64,000 nucleotides of DNA from Galeruca laticollis. Taxonomy: Eukaryota; Arthropoda; Insecta; Coleoptera; Chrysomelidae. The stretch covers positions 44,787,231-44,851,230 of the forward strand of contig OY998180.1 in NCBI GenBank assembly GCA_963921935.1, written 5' to 3'. The translations under genes were made by a program, and so were the position numbers. The notes under the pieces are model-generated. The model did no database searches and was not told where the DNA came from. It saw nothing but the letters and a program-made list of their open reading frames with translations. Positions 11,016 through 24,547 of this stretch are shown here, piece after piece; the stretch's first letter is position 1; every line of letters begins with the position of its first letter.

Positions 11016-11983
11016 ACAATTGACTCATTCCGATAAACTCAGGGGTGCGGAATGGCACATCTTCCATACGCTCAGCAGTTCATAAAATAGTTACTAGAGG
11101 GCACTTCCTCACACCACATATATTTATATGGAAAATCAACATTTTTATAGCAAGGGTATCCTGGATGCCTAGACCTTTTCCAGCAAGGGGCTCTTCGATC
11201 ACTGGGCGTTTCAGTAGGGGATCTTCGATGCCTAGACTTTTTTTATATAACTATTCACTTGTATTCTTTAAATTTGCGCAGTTGTAGAAAAAAAATTAAA
11301 ATCTTCAACTTTCTAATTTCTTTGTGGCTGTAGAAAAAATCGCATACGGCACTCGTGGGAATTCGCAATTCCCAATGGTGTAGATTGTGTAAATGGCTAG
11401 GATACGTCAAATCAACTTGGCGAATATAGCCTTCGGGAGAATCTCATCTGCAATTGATTTTATAAACTCAGTATCATTATATTTCTCGATATTATTTTGG
11501 ATCCTTTCGAAACCATCGTAGGGCAAATGATCGCACTTTGCTTTTCCATAAAAATTATTTATACTTATATGTATAGAGTATGTACTTTGATGGCATTTCA
11601 GCATTATATTCAGGCATATATTTGTTGTTTGCTTCGCTATATCTATTGCAACACTGTGATATTTCTCCTCTACCATTATTGTTATCAAAACTATACGTTA
11701 CGATTCAATGTTAGCTGTATTTATATAAATATCAACACAGACTTTTAAGGTCATAATGTGTCATGAAGAAATATTGAGTACGTTGGATAAATACTATATA
11801 TTTCATTGAGAAGGCTTCGAAAGACATTATCATATTATTATTATAGTTATTATCATTATGGTTATTTAGAATTAGTATTATGTAAGTCAAATCTAATTAG
11901 TGTAAATAGTTAAATGTAAATAAAATCCAGTGATACGAAAATGGCATACTAAATTATTCCACCAACCAACCACCACAATATAT
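11016..11983. other. No gene identified
   Basis: About 11160-11240 contains partly repeated phrases (GGATGCCTAGACC..., CTTCGATCACTGGGCG..., CTTCGATGCCTAGAC). A short palindrome GGGAATTCGCAATTCCC lies at about 11358-11374. A 93-codon minus-strand frame (11407-11688) is not recognised and its composition does not support a gene. Confidence 0.4.
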
Positions 11984-12840
11984 TGTGACGCGCTTTCCTC
12001 CTTGGGCGAAGACGGTGCGCTGCGTTGCGCGTGATTTATCGGTAGCGGCCTCTTGCTCTACCTCTTAACGCCTCGGAAACGTCACTTCTGACACCTTTGA
12101 AACCTTACACTTTCTCGTCGAGAGTTCCAGGTAGCCTCAGATGGAGGTACGGTAAATTCCAGGGGTCTATTGTCGTCAAAATTCGGGAGGTTATTGCTAA
12201 ATATATAAAACAAATGTTCTCGATAGTCCTGAAATAAATATTATTATCCTGATCCAGACTACGGAGAAGCTAAAATTCGTGCAGCCAAACAACTACTCTA
12301 CCATAAGGAAGAACTAGTCTATAATAGGTCAATAAAACACAACACAGGTTTATTTCAGTTTTATTACAATGATACTATCTACCCAGCCGTTATATATACA
12401 AAATAAACAATACTCAAAAGCACATATGTATTATTAGCGACGAAGCAGGCAGGACATAAGCGAGAGTGGTTTATAATCATAAAATAGCGTACATGCAAAG
12501 AAAAGAAGCGGTAAAAAGCAAACAAAACTATTCTAAGTTTGGTGGTCTTTTCATTCAAATATTTGATAAACTCTCATGCAACGAACGGGTCAGGCGTTAC
12601 TAAAAAGAAAACTATCAGATCGGGAAAACAATACTAGATATCGGGGCTCTAGACTTAAATTGTCAATAACTCACTAAAATTTGAACAAAATCGAGAAAGG
12701 TATCAAAGGACGGAACTAGTATCAAGAAAACCCACTAAACGAAAATTCGGGAAAGGTAATGAAAACGGGGGATTCTAGAATCAATCAAGATTCTCCATAA
12801 AGTCGGAAAAGTATCAAAGAACGGGAATTCTAAATTTAAA

Positions 12841-15800
12841 AGAAAATTCGGGAAAGGTATTGAAACTGGGAATTCTAGATTTAAAATATCCGGGAGCCCT
12901 AGCGTTTATGTATGCCTGGCGCAAACGGATATTTCAATCAGGAATTGTCCCTACCAATTGAAGAAAAAGGTATTAAAAAGAACGGGACGAATATCAACCA
13001 AACTCACTAAAAGGAAACTCGGGAAAGGTATTGCAACTGGGAATTCTAGATTTAAAATATCCGGGAGCCCTAGCGTCTATGTATGCCTGGCGCAAACGGA
13101 TATTTCAATCAGGAATTTTCCTTGCAAAATCGAAGAAAAAGGTATTGAAGAACGGAACTCATATCAACGAAACCCACTGAAAGAAAATTCGGGAAAGATA
13201 TTGAAACTGGGAATTTTAGATTTAAAATATCCGGAAGCCCTAGCATTTATGTATGCCTGGCGCAAACGGATATTTCAATCAGGAATTGTCCCCACCAATT
13301 GAAGAAAAGGTATTAAAAAGAACGGGACGAATATCAACCAAACTCACTAAAGCGAAACTCGGGAAAAGTATTGCAACTGGGAATTCGAGATTTAAAATAT
13401 CCGGAAGCCCTAGCGTTTATGTATGCCTGGCGCAAACGGATATTTCAACCAGGAATTTTCCTTGCAAAATCGAAGAAAAAGGTATTAAAGAACGGAACTA
13501 ATATCAACAAAACCCACTGAAAGAAAACTCGGGAAAGGTATTGAAACTGGGAATTCTAGATTTAAAATATCCGGGAGACCTAGCGTTTATGTATGCCTGG
13601 CGCAAACGGATATTTCAATCAGGAATTTTCCCTACCAATTGAAGAAAAAGTATTAAAAAGAACGGAACGAATATCAACCAAACTCACTAAAAGGAAACTC
13701 GGGAAAAGTATTGCAACTGGGAATTCGAGATTTAAAATATCCGGGAGCCCTAGCGTTTATGTATGCCTGGCGCAAACGGATATTTCAATTAGGAATTTTC
13801 CTTGCAAAATCGAAGAAAACGGTATTAAAGAACGGAACTAATATCAACAAAACCCACTGAAAGAAAACTCGGGAAAGGTATTGAAACTGGGAATTCTAGA
13901 TTTAAAATATCCGGGAGCCCTAGCGTTTATGTATGCCTGGCGCAAACGGATATTTCAATCAGGAATTGTCCCTACCAATTGAAGAAAAAGGTATTAAAAA
14001 GAACGGGACGAATATCAGCCAAACTCACTAAAAGGAAACTCGGGAAAAGTATTGCAACTGGGAATTCGAGATTTAAAATATCCGGGAGCCTTGCGTTCAT
14101 GTATGCCTGGCGCAAACAGATATTTCAATCAGGAATTTTCCTTGCAAAATCGAAGAAAAGGTATTAAAGAACGGAACTAATATCAACAAAACCCACTGAA
14201 AGAAAACTCGGGAAAGGTATTGAAACTGGGAATTCTGAATTTAAAATATCCGGGAGTCCTAGCGTTTCTGTATGCCTGGCGCAAACGGATATTTCAATCA
14301 GGAATTATCCCTACCAATTGAAGAAAAAGGTATTAAAAAGAACGGGACGAATATCAACCAAACTCACTAAAAGGAAACTCGGGAAAAGTATTGCAACTGG
14401 GAATTCGAGATTTAGAATATCCGGGAGCCCTAGCGTTTATGTATGCCTGGCGCAAACGGATGTTTCAATCATGAATTTTCCTTGCAAAATCGAAGAAAAG
14501 GTATTAAAGAACGGAACTAATATCAACAAAACCCACTGAAAGAAAACTCGGGAAATGTATTGAAACTGGGAATTCTAAATTTAAAATATCCGGGAGCCCT
14601 AGCGTTTATGTATGCCTGGCGCAAACGGATATTTCAATCAGGAATTGTCCCTACCAATTGAAGAAAAAGGTATTAAAAAGAACGGGACGAATATCAACCA
14701 AACTCACTAAAAGGAAACTCGGGAAAAGTATTGCAACTGGGAATTCGAGATTTAAAATATCCGGGAGCCCTAGCGTTTATGTATGCCTGGCGCAAACGGA
14801 TGTTTCAATCAGGAATTTTCCTTGCAAAATCGAAGAAAAGGTATTAAAGAACGGAACTAATATCAACAAAACCCACTGAAAGAAAACTCGTGAAAGGTAT
14901 TGAAACTGGGAATTCTAGATTTAAAATATCCGGGAGCCCTAGCGTTTATGTATGCCTGGCGCAAACGGATATTTCAATCAGGAATTTTCCCTACCAATTG
15001 AAGAAAAGGTATTGAAAAGAACGGGACGAATGTCAACCAAACTCACTAAAAGGGAACTCGGGAAAAGTATTGCAACTGGGAATTCGAGATTTAAAATATC
15101 CGGGAGCCCTAGCGTTTATGTATGCCTGGCGCAAACGGATATTTGAATCAGGAATTTTCCCTACAAATCGAAGAAAAAAAAGGTAATTAAAAAGAACGGA
15201 ATGAATATCAACCAAACTCACTGAAAGATAATTCGGGAAAGGTATTGAAACTGGGAATTCTAGATTTAAAATATCCGGGAGCCCTAGCGTTTATGTATGC
15301 CTGGCGCAAACGGATATTTCAATCAGGAATTGTCCCTACCAATTGAAGAAAAGGGTATTAAAAAGAACGGGACGAATATCAACCAAACTCACTAAAAGGA
15401 AACTCGGGAAAAGTATTGCAACTGGGAATTCGAGATTTAAAATATCCGGGAGCCCTAGCGTTTATGTATGCCTGGCGCAAACGGATATTTCAATCAGGAA
15501 TTTTCCCTACAAATCGAAGAAAAAAAGGTAATTAAAAAGAACGGGATGAATATCAACCAAACTCACTGAAAGATAATTCGGGAAAGGTATTGAAACTGGG
15601 AATTCTAAATTTAAAATATCCGGGAGCCCTAGCGTTTGTGTATGCCTGGCGCAAACGGATATTTCAATCAGGAATTGTCCCTACCAATTGAAGAAAAAGG
15701 TATTAAAAAGAACGGGACGAATATCAACCAAACTCACTAAAAGGAAACTCGGGAAAAGTATTGCAACTGGGAATTCGAGATTTAAAATATCCGGGAGCCC

Positions 15801-18800
15801 TAGCCTTTATGTATGCCTGGCGCAAACGGATGTTTCAATCAGGAATTTTCCTTGCAAAATCGAAGAAAAGGTATTAAAGAACGGAACTAATATCAACAAA
15901 ACCCACTGAAAGAAAACTCGTGAAAGGTATTGAAACTGGGAATTCTAGATTTAAAATATCCGGGAGCCCTAGCGTTTATGTATGCCTGGCGAAAACGGAT
16001 ATTTCAATCAGGAATTTTCCCTACCAATTGAAGAAAAGGTATTAAAAAGAACGGGACGAATATCAACCAAACTCACTAAAAGGAAACTCGGGAAAAGTAT
16101 TGCAACTGGGAATTCGAGATTTAAAATATCCGGGAGCCCTAGCGTTTATGTATGCCTGGCGCAAACAGATATTTCAGTCAGGAATTTTCCCTACAAATCG
16201 AAGAAAAAAGGTAATTAAAAAGAACGGGACGAATATCAACCAAACTCACTGAAAGATAATTCGGGAAAGGTATTGAAACTGGGAATTCTAGATTTAAAAT
16301 ATCCGGGAGCCCTAGCGTTTATGTATGCCTGGCGCAAACGGATATTTCAATCAGGAATTGTCCCTACCAATTGAAGAAAAAGGTATTAAAAAGAACGGGA
16401 CGAATATCAACCAAACTCACTAAAAGGAAACTCGGGAAAAGTATTGCAACTGGGAATTCGAGATTTAAAATATCCGGGAGCCCTAGCGTTTATGTATGCC
16501 TGGCGCAAACGGATGTTTCAATCAGGAATTTTCCTTGAAAAATCGAAGAAAAGGTATTAAAGAACGGAACTAATATCAACAAAACCCATTGAACGAAAAC
16601 TCGGGAAAGGTATTGAAACTGGGAATTCTAGATTTAAAATATCCGGGAGGCCTAGCGTTTATGTATGCCTGGCGCAAACGGATATTTCAATCAGGAATTT
16701 TCCCTACCAATTGAAGAAAAGGTATTAAAAAGAACGGAACGAATATCAACCAAACTCACTAAAAGGAAACTCGGGAAAAGTATTGCAACTAGGAATTCGA
16801 GATTTAAAATATCCGGGAGCCCTAGCGTTTATGTATGCCTGGCGCAAACGGATGTTTCAATCAGGAATTTTCCTTGCAAAATCGAAGAAAAGGTATTAAA
16901 GAACGGAACTAATATCAACAAAAACCACTGAAAGAAAACTCGGGAAAGGTATTGAAACTGGGAATTCTAAATTTAAAATATCCGGGAGCCCTAGCGTTTA
17001 TGTATGCCTGGCGCAAACGGATATTTCAATCAGGAATTGTCCCTACCAATTGAAGAGAAAGGTATTAAAAAGAACGGGACGAATATCAACCAAACTCACT
17101 AAAAGGAAACTTGGGAAAAGTATTGCAACTGGGAATTCGAGATCTAAAATATCCGGGAGCCTTAGCGTTTATGTATGCCTGGCCCAAACGGATATTTCAA
17201 ACAGGTATTTTCCTTGCAAAATCGAAGAAAAAGGTATTGAAGAACGGAACTAATATCAACAAAACCCACTGAAAGAAAACTCGGGAAAGGTATTGAAACT
17301 GGGAATTCTAGATTTAAAATATCCGGGAGCCCTAGCGTTCATGTATGCCTGGTGCAAACGGATATTTCAATCAGGAATTTTCCCTACCAATTGAAGAAAA
17401 GGTATTAAAAAGAACGGGACGAATATCAACCAAACTCACTAAAAGGAAACTCGGGAAAAGTATTGCAACTGGGAATTCGAGATTTAAAATATCCGGGAGC
17501 CCTAGCGTTTATGTATGCCTGGTGCAAACGGATATTTCAATCAGGAATTTTCCCTACAAATCGAAGAAAAAAAAGGTAATTAAAAAGAACGGGACGAATA
17601 TCGACCAAACTCACTGAAAGATAATTCGGGAAAGGTATTGAAACTGGGAATTCTAGATTTAAAATATCCGGGAGCCCTAGCGTTTATGTATGCCTGGCGC
17701 AAACGGATATTTCAATCAGGAGTTGTCCCTACCAATTGAAGAAAAAGGTATTAAAAAGAACGGGACGAATATCAACCAAACTCACTAAAAGGAAACTCGG
17801 GAAAAGTATTGCAACTGGGAATTCGAGATTTAAAATATCCGGGAGCCCTAGCGTTTATGTATGCCTGGCGCAAACGGATGTTTCAATCAGGAATTTTCCT
17901 TGCAAAATCGAAGAAAAGGTATTAAAGAACGGAACTAATATCAACAAAACCCACTGAAAGAAAACTCGGGAAAGGTATTGAAACTGGGAATTCTAAATTT
18001 AAAATATCCGGGAGCCCTAGCGTTTATGTATGCCTGGCGCAAACGGATATTTCAATCAGGAATTGTCCCTACCAATTGAAGAAAAAGGTATTAAAAAGAA
18101 CGGGACGAATATCAACCAAACTCACTAAAAGGAAACTTGGGAAAAGTATTGCAACTGGGAATTCGAGATCTAAAATATCCGGGAGCCTTAGCGTTTATGT
18201 ATGCCTGGCGCAAACGGATATTTCAAACAGGTATTTTCCTTGCAAAATCGAAGAAAAAGGTATTGAAGAACGGAACTAATATCAACAAAACCCACTGAAA
18301 GAAAACTCGGGAAAGGTATTGAAACTGGGAATTCTAGATTTAAAATATCCGGGAGCCCTAGCGTTCATGTATGCCTGGTGCAAACGGATATTTCAATCAG
18401 GAATTTTCCCTACCAATTGAAGAAAAGGTATTAAAAAGAACGGAACGAATATCAACCAAACTCACTAAAAGGAAACTCGGGAAAAGTATTGCAACTAGGA
18501 ATTCGAGATTTAAAATATCCGGGAGCCTTAGCGTTTATGTATGCCTGGCGCAAACGGATATTTCAAACAGGTATTTTCCTTGCAAAATCGAAGAAAAAGG
18601 TATTGAAGAACGGAACTAATATCAACAAAACCCACTGAAAGAAAACTCGGGAAAGGTATTGAAACTGGGAATTCTAGATTTAAAATATCCGGGAGCCCTA
18701 GCGTTCATGTATGCCTGGTGCAAACGGATATTTCAATCAGGAATTTTCCCTACCAATTGAAGAAAAGGTATTAAAAAGAACGGGACGAATATCAACCAAA

Positions 18801-21800
18801 CTCACTAAAAGGAAACTCGGGAAAAGTATTGCAACTGGGAATTCGAGATTTAAAATATCCGGGAGCCCTAGCGTTTATGTATGCCTGGTGCAAACGGATA
18901 TTTCAATCAGGAATTTTCCCTACAAATCGAAGAAAAAAAAGGTAATTAAAAAGAACGGGACGAATATCGACCAAACTCACTGAAAGATAATTCGGGAAAG
19001 GTATTGAAACTGGGAATTCTAGATTTAAAATATCCGGGAGCCCTAGCGTTTATGTATGCCTGGCGCAAACGGATATTTCAATCAGGAGTTGTCCCTACCA
19101 ATTGAAGAAAAAGGTATTAAAAAGAACGGGACGAATATCAACCAAACTCACTAAAAGGAAACTCGGGAAAAGTATTGCAACTGGGAATTCGAGATTTAAA
19201 ATATCCGGGAGCCCTAGCGTTTATGTATGCCTGGCGCAAACGGATGTTTCAATCAGGAATTTTCCTTGCAAAATCGAAGAAAAGGTATTAAAGAACGGAA
19301 CTAATATCAACAAAACCCACTGAAAGAAAACTCGGGAAAGGTATTGAAACTGGGAATTCTAAATTTAAAATATCCGGGAGCCCTAGCGTTTATGTATGCC
19401 TGGCGCAAACGGATATTTCAATCAGGAATTGTCCCTACCAATTGAAGAAAAAGGTATTAAAAAGAACGGGACGAATATCAACCAAACTCACTAAAAGGAA
19501 ACTCGGGAAAAGTATTGCAACTGGGAATTCGAGATTTAAAATATCCGGGAGCCCTAGCGTTTATGTATGCCTGGCGCAAACGGATATTTCAATCAAGAAT
19601 TGTCCCTACAAAATCGAAGAAAAAAAGGTAATTAAAAAGAACGGGATGAATATCAACCAAACTCACTGAAAGATAATTCGGGAAAGGTATTGAAACTGGG
19701 AATTCTAAATTTAAAATATCCGGGAGCCCTAGCGTTTGTGTATGCCTGGCGCAAACGGATATTTCAATCAGGAATTGTCCCTACCAATTGAAGAAAAAGG
19801 TATTAAAAAGAACGGGACGAATATCAACCAAACTCACTAAAAGGAAACTCGGGAAAAGTATTGCAACTGGGAATTCGAGATTTAAAATATCCGGGAGCCC
19901 TAGCGTTTATGTATGCCTGGCGCAAACGGATGTTTCAATCAGGAATTTTACTTGCAAAATCGAAGAAAAGGTATTAAAGAACGGAACTAATATCAACAAA
20001 ACCCACTGAAAGAAAACTCGTGAAAGGTATTGAAACTGGGAATTCTAGATTTAAAATATCCGGCAGCCCCAGCGTTTATGTATGCCTGGCGAAAACGGAT
20101 ATTTCAATCAGGAATTTTCCCTACCAATTGAAGAAAAGGTATTAAAAAGAACGGGACGAATATCAACCAAACTCACTAAAGGGAAACTCGGGAAAAGTAT
20201 TGCAACTGGGAATTCGAGATTTAAAATATCCGGGAGCCCTAGCGTTTATGTATGCCTGGCGCAAACGGATATTCCAATCAGGAATTTTCCCTACAAATCG
20301 AAGAAAAAAAGGTAATTAAAAAGAACGGGACGAATATCAACCAAACTCACTGAAAGATAATTCGGGAAAGGTATTGAAACTGGGAATTCTAGATTTAAAA
20401 TATCCGGGAGCCCTAGCGTTTATGTATGCCTGGCGCAAACGGATATTTCAATCAGGAATTGTCCCTACCAATTGAAGAAAAAGGTATTAAAAAGAACGGG
20501 ACGAATATCAACCAAACTCACTAAAAGGAAACTCGGGAAAAGTATTGCAACTGGGAATTCGAGATTTAAAATATCCGGGAGCCCTAGCGTTTATGTATGC
20601 CTGGCGCAAACGGATGTTTCAATCAGGAATTTTCCTTGAAAAATCGAAGAAAAGGTATTAAAGAACGGAACTAATATCAACAAAACCCACTGAAAGAAAA
20701 CTCGGGAAAGGTATTGAAACTGGGAATTCTAAATTTAAAATATCCGGGAGCCCTAGCGTTTATGTATGCCTGGCGCAAACGGATATTTCAATCAGGAATT
20801 GTCCCTACCAATTGAAGAAAAAGGTATTAAAAAGAACGGGACGAATATCAATCAAACTCACTAAAAGGAAACTCGGGAAAAGTATTGCAACTGGGAATTC
20901 GAGATCTAAAATATCCGGGAGCCCTAGCGTTTATGTATGCCTGGCGCAAACGGATATTTCAAACAGGAATTTTCCTTGCAAAATCGAAGAAAAAGGTATT
21001 AAAGAACGGAACTAATATCAACAAAACCCACTGAACGAAAACTCGGGAAAGGTATTGAAACTGGGAATTCTAGATTTAAAATATCCGGGAGCCCTAGCGT
21101 TTATGTATGCCTGGCGCAAACGGATATTTCAATCAGGAATTTTCCCTACCAATTGGAGAAAAGGTATTAAAAAGAAGGGAACGAATATCAACCAAACTCA
21201 CTAAAAGGAAACTCGGGAAAAGTATTGCAACTAGGAATTCGAGATTTAAAATATCCGGGAGCCCTAGCGTTTATGTATGCCTGGCGCAAACGGATATTTC
21301 AAACAGGTATTTTCCTTGCAAAATCGAAGAAAAAGGTATTAAAGAACGGAACTAATATCAACAAAACCCACTGAAAGAAAACTCGGGAAAGGTATTGAAA
21401 CTGGGAATTCTAGATTTAAAATATCCGGGAGCCCTAGCGTTCATGTATGCCTGGTGCAAACGGATATTTCAATCAGGAATTTTCCCTACCAATTGAAGAA
21501 AAGGTATTAAAAAGAACGGGACGAATATCAACCAAACTCACTAAAAGGAAACTCGGGAAAAGTATTGCAACTGGGAATTCGAGATTTAAAATATCCGGGA
21601 GCCCTAGCGTTTATGTATGCCTGGTGCAAACGGATATTTCAATCAGGAATTTTCCCTACAAATCGAAGAAAAAAAAGGTAATTAAAAAGAACGGGACGAA
21701 TATCAACCAAACTCACTGAAAGATAATTCGGGAAAGGTATTGAAACTGGGAATTCTAGATTTAAAATATCCGGGAGCCCTAGCGTTTATGTATGCCTGGC

Positions 21801-22385
21801 GCAAACGGATATTTCAATCAGGAGTTGTCCCTACCAATTGAAGAAAAAGGTATTAAAAAGAACGGGACGAATATCAACCAAACTCACTAAAAGGAAACTC
21901 GGGAAAAGTATTGCAACTGGGAATTCGAGATTTAAAATATCCGGGAGCCCTAGCGTTTATGTATGCCTGGCGCAAACGGATGTTTCAATCAGGAATTTTC
22001 CTTGCAAAATCGAAGAAAAGGTATTAAAGAACGGAACTAATATCAACAAAACCCACTGAAAGAAAACTCGGGAAAGGTATTGAAACTGGGAATTCTAAAT
22101 TTAAAATATCCGGGAGCCCTAGCGTTTATGTATGCCTGGCGCAAACGGATATTTCAATCAAGAATTGTCCCTACCAATTGAAGAAAAAGGTATTAAAAAG
22201 AACGGGACGAATATCAACCAAACTCACTAAAAGGAAACTCGGGAAAAGTATTGCAACTGGGAATTCGAGATTTAAAATATCCGGGAGCCCTAGCGTTTAT
22301 GTATGCCTGGCGCAAACGAATATTTCAATCAAGAATTGTCCCTACAAAATCGAAGAAAAAGGTATTAAAAAAATGGAACTAATAT
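12841..22385 (-). repeat. Satellite-like array, about 56 monomers of 170 bp in 340 bp dimers, inside the 3' LTR
   Basis: The phrase CCGGGAGCCCTAGCGTTTATG recurs about every 170 bases from 12890 to 22280, 56 times by my count. Two monomer classes alternate: one with TTGCAACTGGGAATTCGAGA, the other with TTGAAACTGGGAATTCTAGA. The second half of each monomer also alternates between GTCCCTACCAATTGAAG, TTCCTTGCAAAATCGAAG and TCCCTACAAATCGAAG types. Larger blocks repeat too: 17345 resembles 18711 (1366 bp, 8 monomers), and 15688-15982 resembles 19788-20082 (4100 bp, 24 monomers). The many 60-90 codon open frames inside are by-products of the repeat and are not annotated as genes. Confidence 0.95.
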
Positions 22386-23095
22386 CAGGAAACCTACGAA
22401 AAAGGAAAATCGGGAAAGGTATTAAATCAGATGCGATATATAAATGGTTTACCACACTCCAATGTACAAGATATTCCAACTTATTTGAAAATGAAAATCA
22501 ACTACATAAATATTTTAAATTGATAATTGAAAAGACCACATATTTTCGGATTAATTATTACTAAAACTCTTACATTTACAGCGACTAAATTATCGAGAAT
22601 TCAAAATAAAATCAACTAAGCTTTTACCTTCACAGCAACGAAGTTATCGAGGAAAAATTTTTTACAGCGTGGAAAAAAACTCAATAAGAAAAATCGGCAA
22701 AACAAAGCTAAGCAATTTACGGCGGACGATGCACAATTTTCGCTTCTGCTTCGGTCGGCTGGCACTTCGGTACTCTCTCTTCGATTTCAAAATCTACCTG
22801 CCTTCCAACCTTACGGTTCCACCTCCCTCTCGATTAGTTCGACCTGCACGCTTCTACCAATATCTACCTCGTTGCAGTGGGGAGACCAGTACATTCAAAT
22901 GTTGGGTTTTAAAATCGAAATGAATACTTTACCCAGGAAATATGATTTCTCCATCGCAACTAGATGGGAAAGAAATAAAAATGTCGAAATTTTGAATAAC
23001 TATTAATCCTGTTACAACAATTGGTTCTACCCCGAAACCAGGGGATAAAATAAAATAAAATGTTCACGGATATTTACAATACTCATAAGTCAATA

Positions 23096-23395
23096 TACAA
23101 ATGATTATATATACTCGTCGCCATAAACTATAAAATGAAAATATACTCGGCGCATAAACTGTGAAATTATTTATATACAAAGAAACGAATATGTGACGGG
23201 TGATACATAATATAAATTAAATATATACTCGGTGACATAAACTATCAAATGAAAATACAGGCGGCGGCATAAACTAAAAAATGTTTTGTATACAAAGGAA
23301 CGAATATGTAACGGATGATACAGAATATAAATGAATATACTCAGCGACAGAAAATACAAAATGAAAATACACTCGGTGACACAAAATAACCTTAG
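23096..23395 (-). repeat. Short tandem repeats near the start of the 3' LTR
   Basis: Phrases such as ATAAACTATAAAATGAAAAT, ATACTCGGCG and TACAAAGAAACGAATATGTGA recur two to four times with a spacing of roughly 50-125 bp. They lie in the presumed U3 of the minus-strand LTR and could carry transcription-factor sites; that is inference. Confidence 0.7.
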
Positions 23396-23415
23396 TAACG
23401 AAAACCTCGTTACAT

Positions 23416-23431
23416 CCCCCCCTTATTTCGG
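23416..23431 (-). other. Polypurine tract of giant-LTR gypsy element
   Basis: Minus-strand GAAATAAGGGGGGGA directly abuts the LTR start TGTAACG, as expected for the plus-strand primer of reverse transcription. Confidence 0.75.
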
Positions 23432-23525
23432 TAAAAAAAATTAAAGGACGCGAGCATCGCTACAATTTACTTAACTCTAGTACAGTCTTCGTTCCATAAT
23501 CCGGACTTGTATGCTATGATGCGAT

Positions 23526-24188
23526 CTACTGCGGTCTGGTCTTTTTGAGTCTGTAGCCTCTGCTACGGACGTTGGAGCAAGGCCCAAATCCTTGGACACT
23601 TGTACCTTGACGCAGACGGGAGTATCTCTCGTGTAGGCGGTTAGTTAACGGCGGCGGTGGCACGGAGCATCTACCTAGGTCGCATTGTACAGCCTTCTCT
23701 TGGGTTACTCGTCTCTGACCGGGACTGGAACGGGACACCAGGTGCACCTGCACTGCGACAGACTTCATCGGCCTATTTCCACGCGAACACTCGGTGGTCT
23801 GGTCACATGGGCAGTCTCGTGACATTCTTCCCACTCTACCACATCGGGAGCAGAATAGGATAGCCGGGCGGTTACAAGCATGTCGGTTGTGACCCGAGGT
23901 TCCACATCTCCAGCAGAGGTCGTCGGTGATTTGTAGACGACTCTCCGATTCCGGGTAGCCTCGCTTCCTGTCGATCCTCGAGGAAGGAACAGCGGTCGGG
24001 GTAGAGCAAGCAGCTCGTGTCTTTCGTAATAGGAAAACTTCAGTGGCTTCCTTACTTTTCTTGGAGTCACTCCGTAAGGGGTTGAATTCATCGAGACGGG
24101 TGGAAAGATCCTTTGGATCGTCGGACAGGCTATCGACGGTGTAATAAATGCTCAATTCCTCATAGGATGTTTCCGAGTTAGGGTCCAT
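23526..24188 (-). CDS. Accessory frame downstream of integrase with paired zinc knuckles
   Basis: An intact 220-codon frame with ATG at 24188. Its middle contains CWRCGTSGHNRHAC (a CCHC zinc knuckle) followed by CSRCGRVGRMSRDC, a second knuckle-like Cys array. The same pair, CFRCGESGHYRSNC plus CSRCHKERVFSRDC, occurs at the C terminus of Gag in this element, so this frame probably arose from a copy of the gag 3' end. The rest is Ser/Arg-rich and basic at the C terminus. It sits in the 3' region, about 360 bases after the previous accessory frame and just before the polypurine tract. Zinc knuckles bind nucleic acid; a role in RNA binding or regulation is a guess. The frame is open while the core genes are broken. 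Confidence 0.65.
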   Translation of the reverse strand: MDPNSETSYEELSIYYTVDSLSDDPKDLSTRLDEFNPLRSDSKKSKEATEVFLLRKTRAACSTPTAVPSSRIDRKRGYPESESRLQITDDLCWRCGTSGHNRHACNRPAILFCSRCGRVGRMSRDCPCDQTTECSRGNRPMKSVAVQVHLVSRSSPGQRRVTQEKAVQCDLGRCSVPPPPLTNRLHERYSRLRQGTSVQGFGPCSNVRSRGYRLKKTRPQ

Positions 24189-24547
24189 TCTTCTTTTGTT
24201 TATGGACTTACTCTACAACAGAATAAACATATTTCCATTACTCACCCGGTAATGTGGGAGGATCGCTACTGTCCTGACTTAGTTCGGTTTTACCCCCTCT
24301 CTATCTATCGAGGAGAAGAAAAGAAATAAATACTATACGCACGGTTAACAATAACGGGGTAGCTCAACTAAAAAAAAAATAAAAGTGCAATCCTTTGTCA
24401 GCGGCTATCGGGCGACACCCAGCGGAAAATAATCTTTGAACTGGTTTCCTCTTCGGGAAAAGTAAGACAAAAAAACTTAAACGGTATCACCGATAGTTAC
24501 TCTACAAGAGCCCAACGAACGTCACACATTCAAAGGAGAGCAACTAT
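24189..24547 (-). other. Non-coding interval between the two accessory frames
   Basis: No frame or repeat recognised on either strand; it may be leader or intron of the downstream accessory frame. Confidence 0.4.

Larger units (their letters stand above)
11984..23415 (-). repeat. 3' LTR, about 11.4 kb, of the giant-LTR gypsy element
   Basis: The right boundary is set by TGTAACGAGG (minus strand) directly after the G-rich polypurine tract. The left boundary is TGTGACGCG at 11984 (CACA on the minus strand), which matches the LTR edge three bases from the primer binding site at 31474. In between lie 860 bp of U5-side sequence, the monomer array, then about 1 kb of unique and short-repeat sequence. 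Compared with the other LTR it lacks 50 bp (equivalent to 31609-31658), apparently lost between two CTCG copies. It keeps about 310 bp (around 22714-23022) that the other LTR has lost. Confidence 0.88.

Noticed and set aside
11407..11688. Minus-strand 93-codon frame
   Set aside because: No recognisable domain, flanked by relics; kept only as a remark.
12841..22385. CRISPR-like regular spacing
   Set aside because: Monomers are 170 bp and contiguous with no unique spacers, in a eukaryotic retrotransposon LTR; this is a tandem satellite array.
12958..22564. Dozens of 60-128 codon frames starting like MKKKVLKRTGRIST or MPGANGYFNQEF in the LTR array
   Set aside because: They are phase by-products of the 170 bp monomer, appear wherever the repeat lacks a stop, and resemble no protein; the same applies at 32460-33870.
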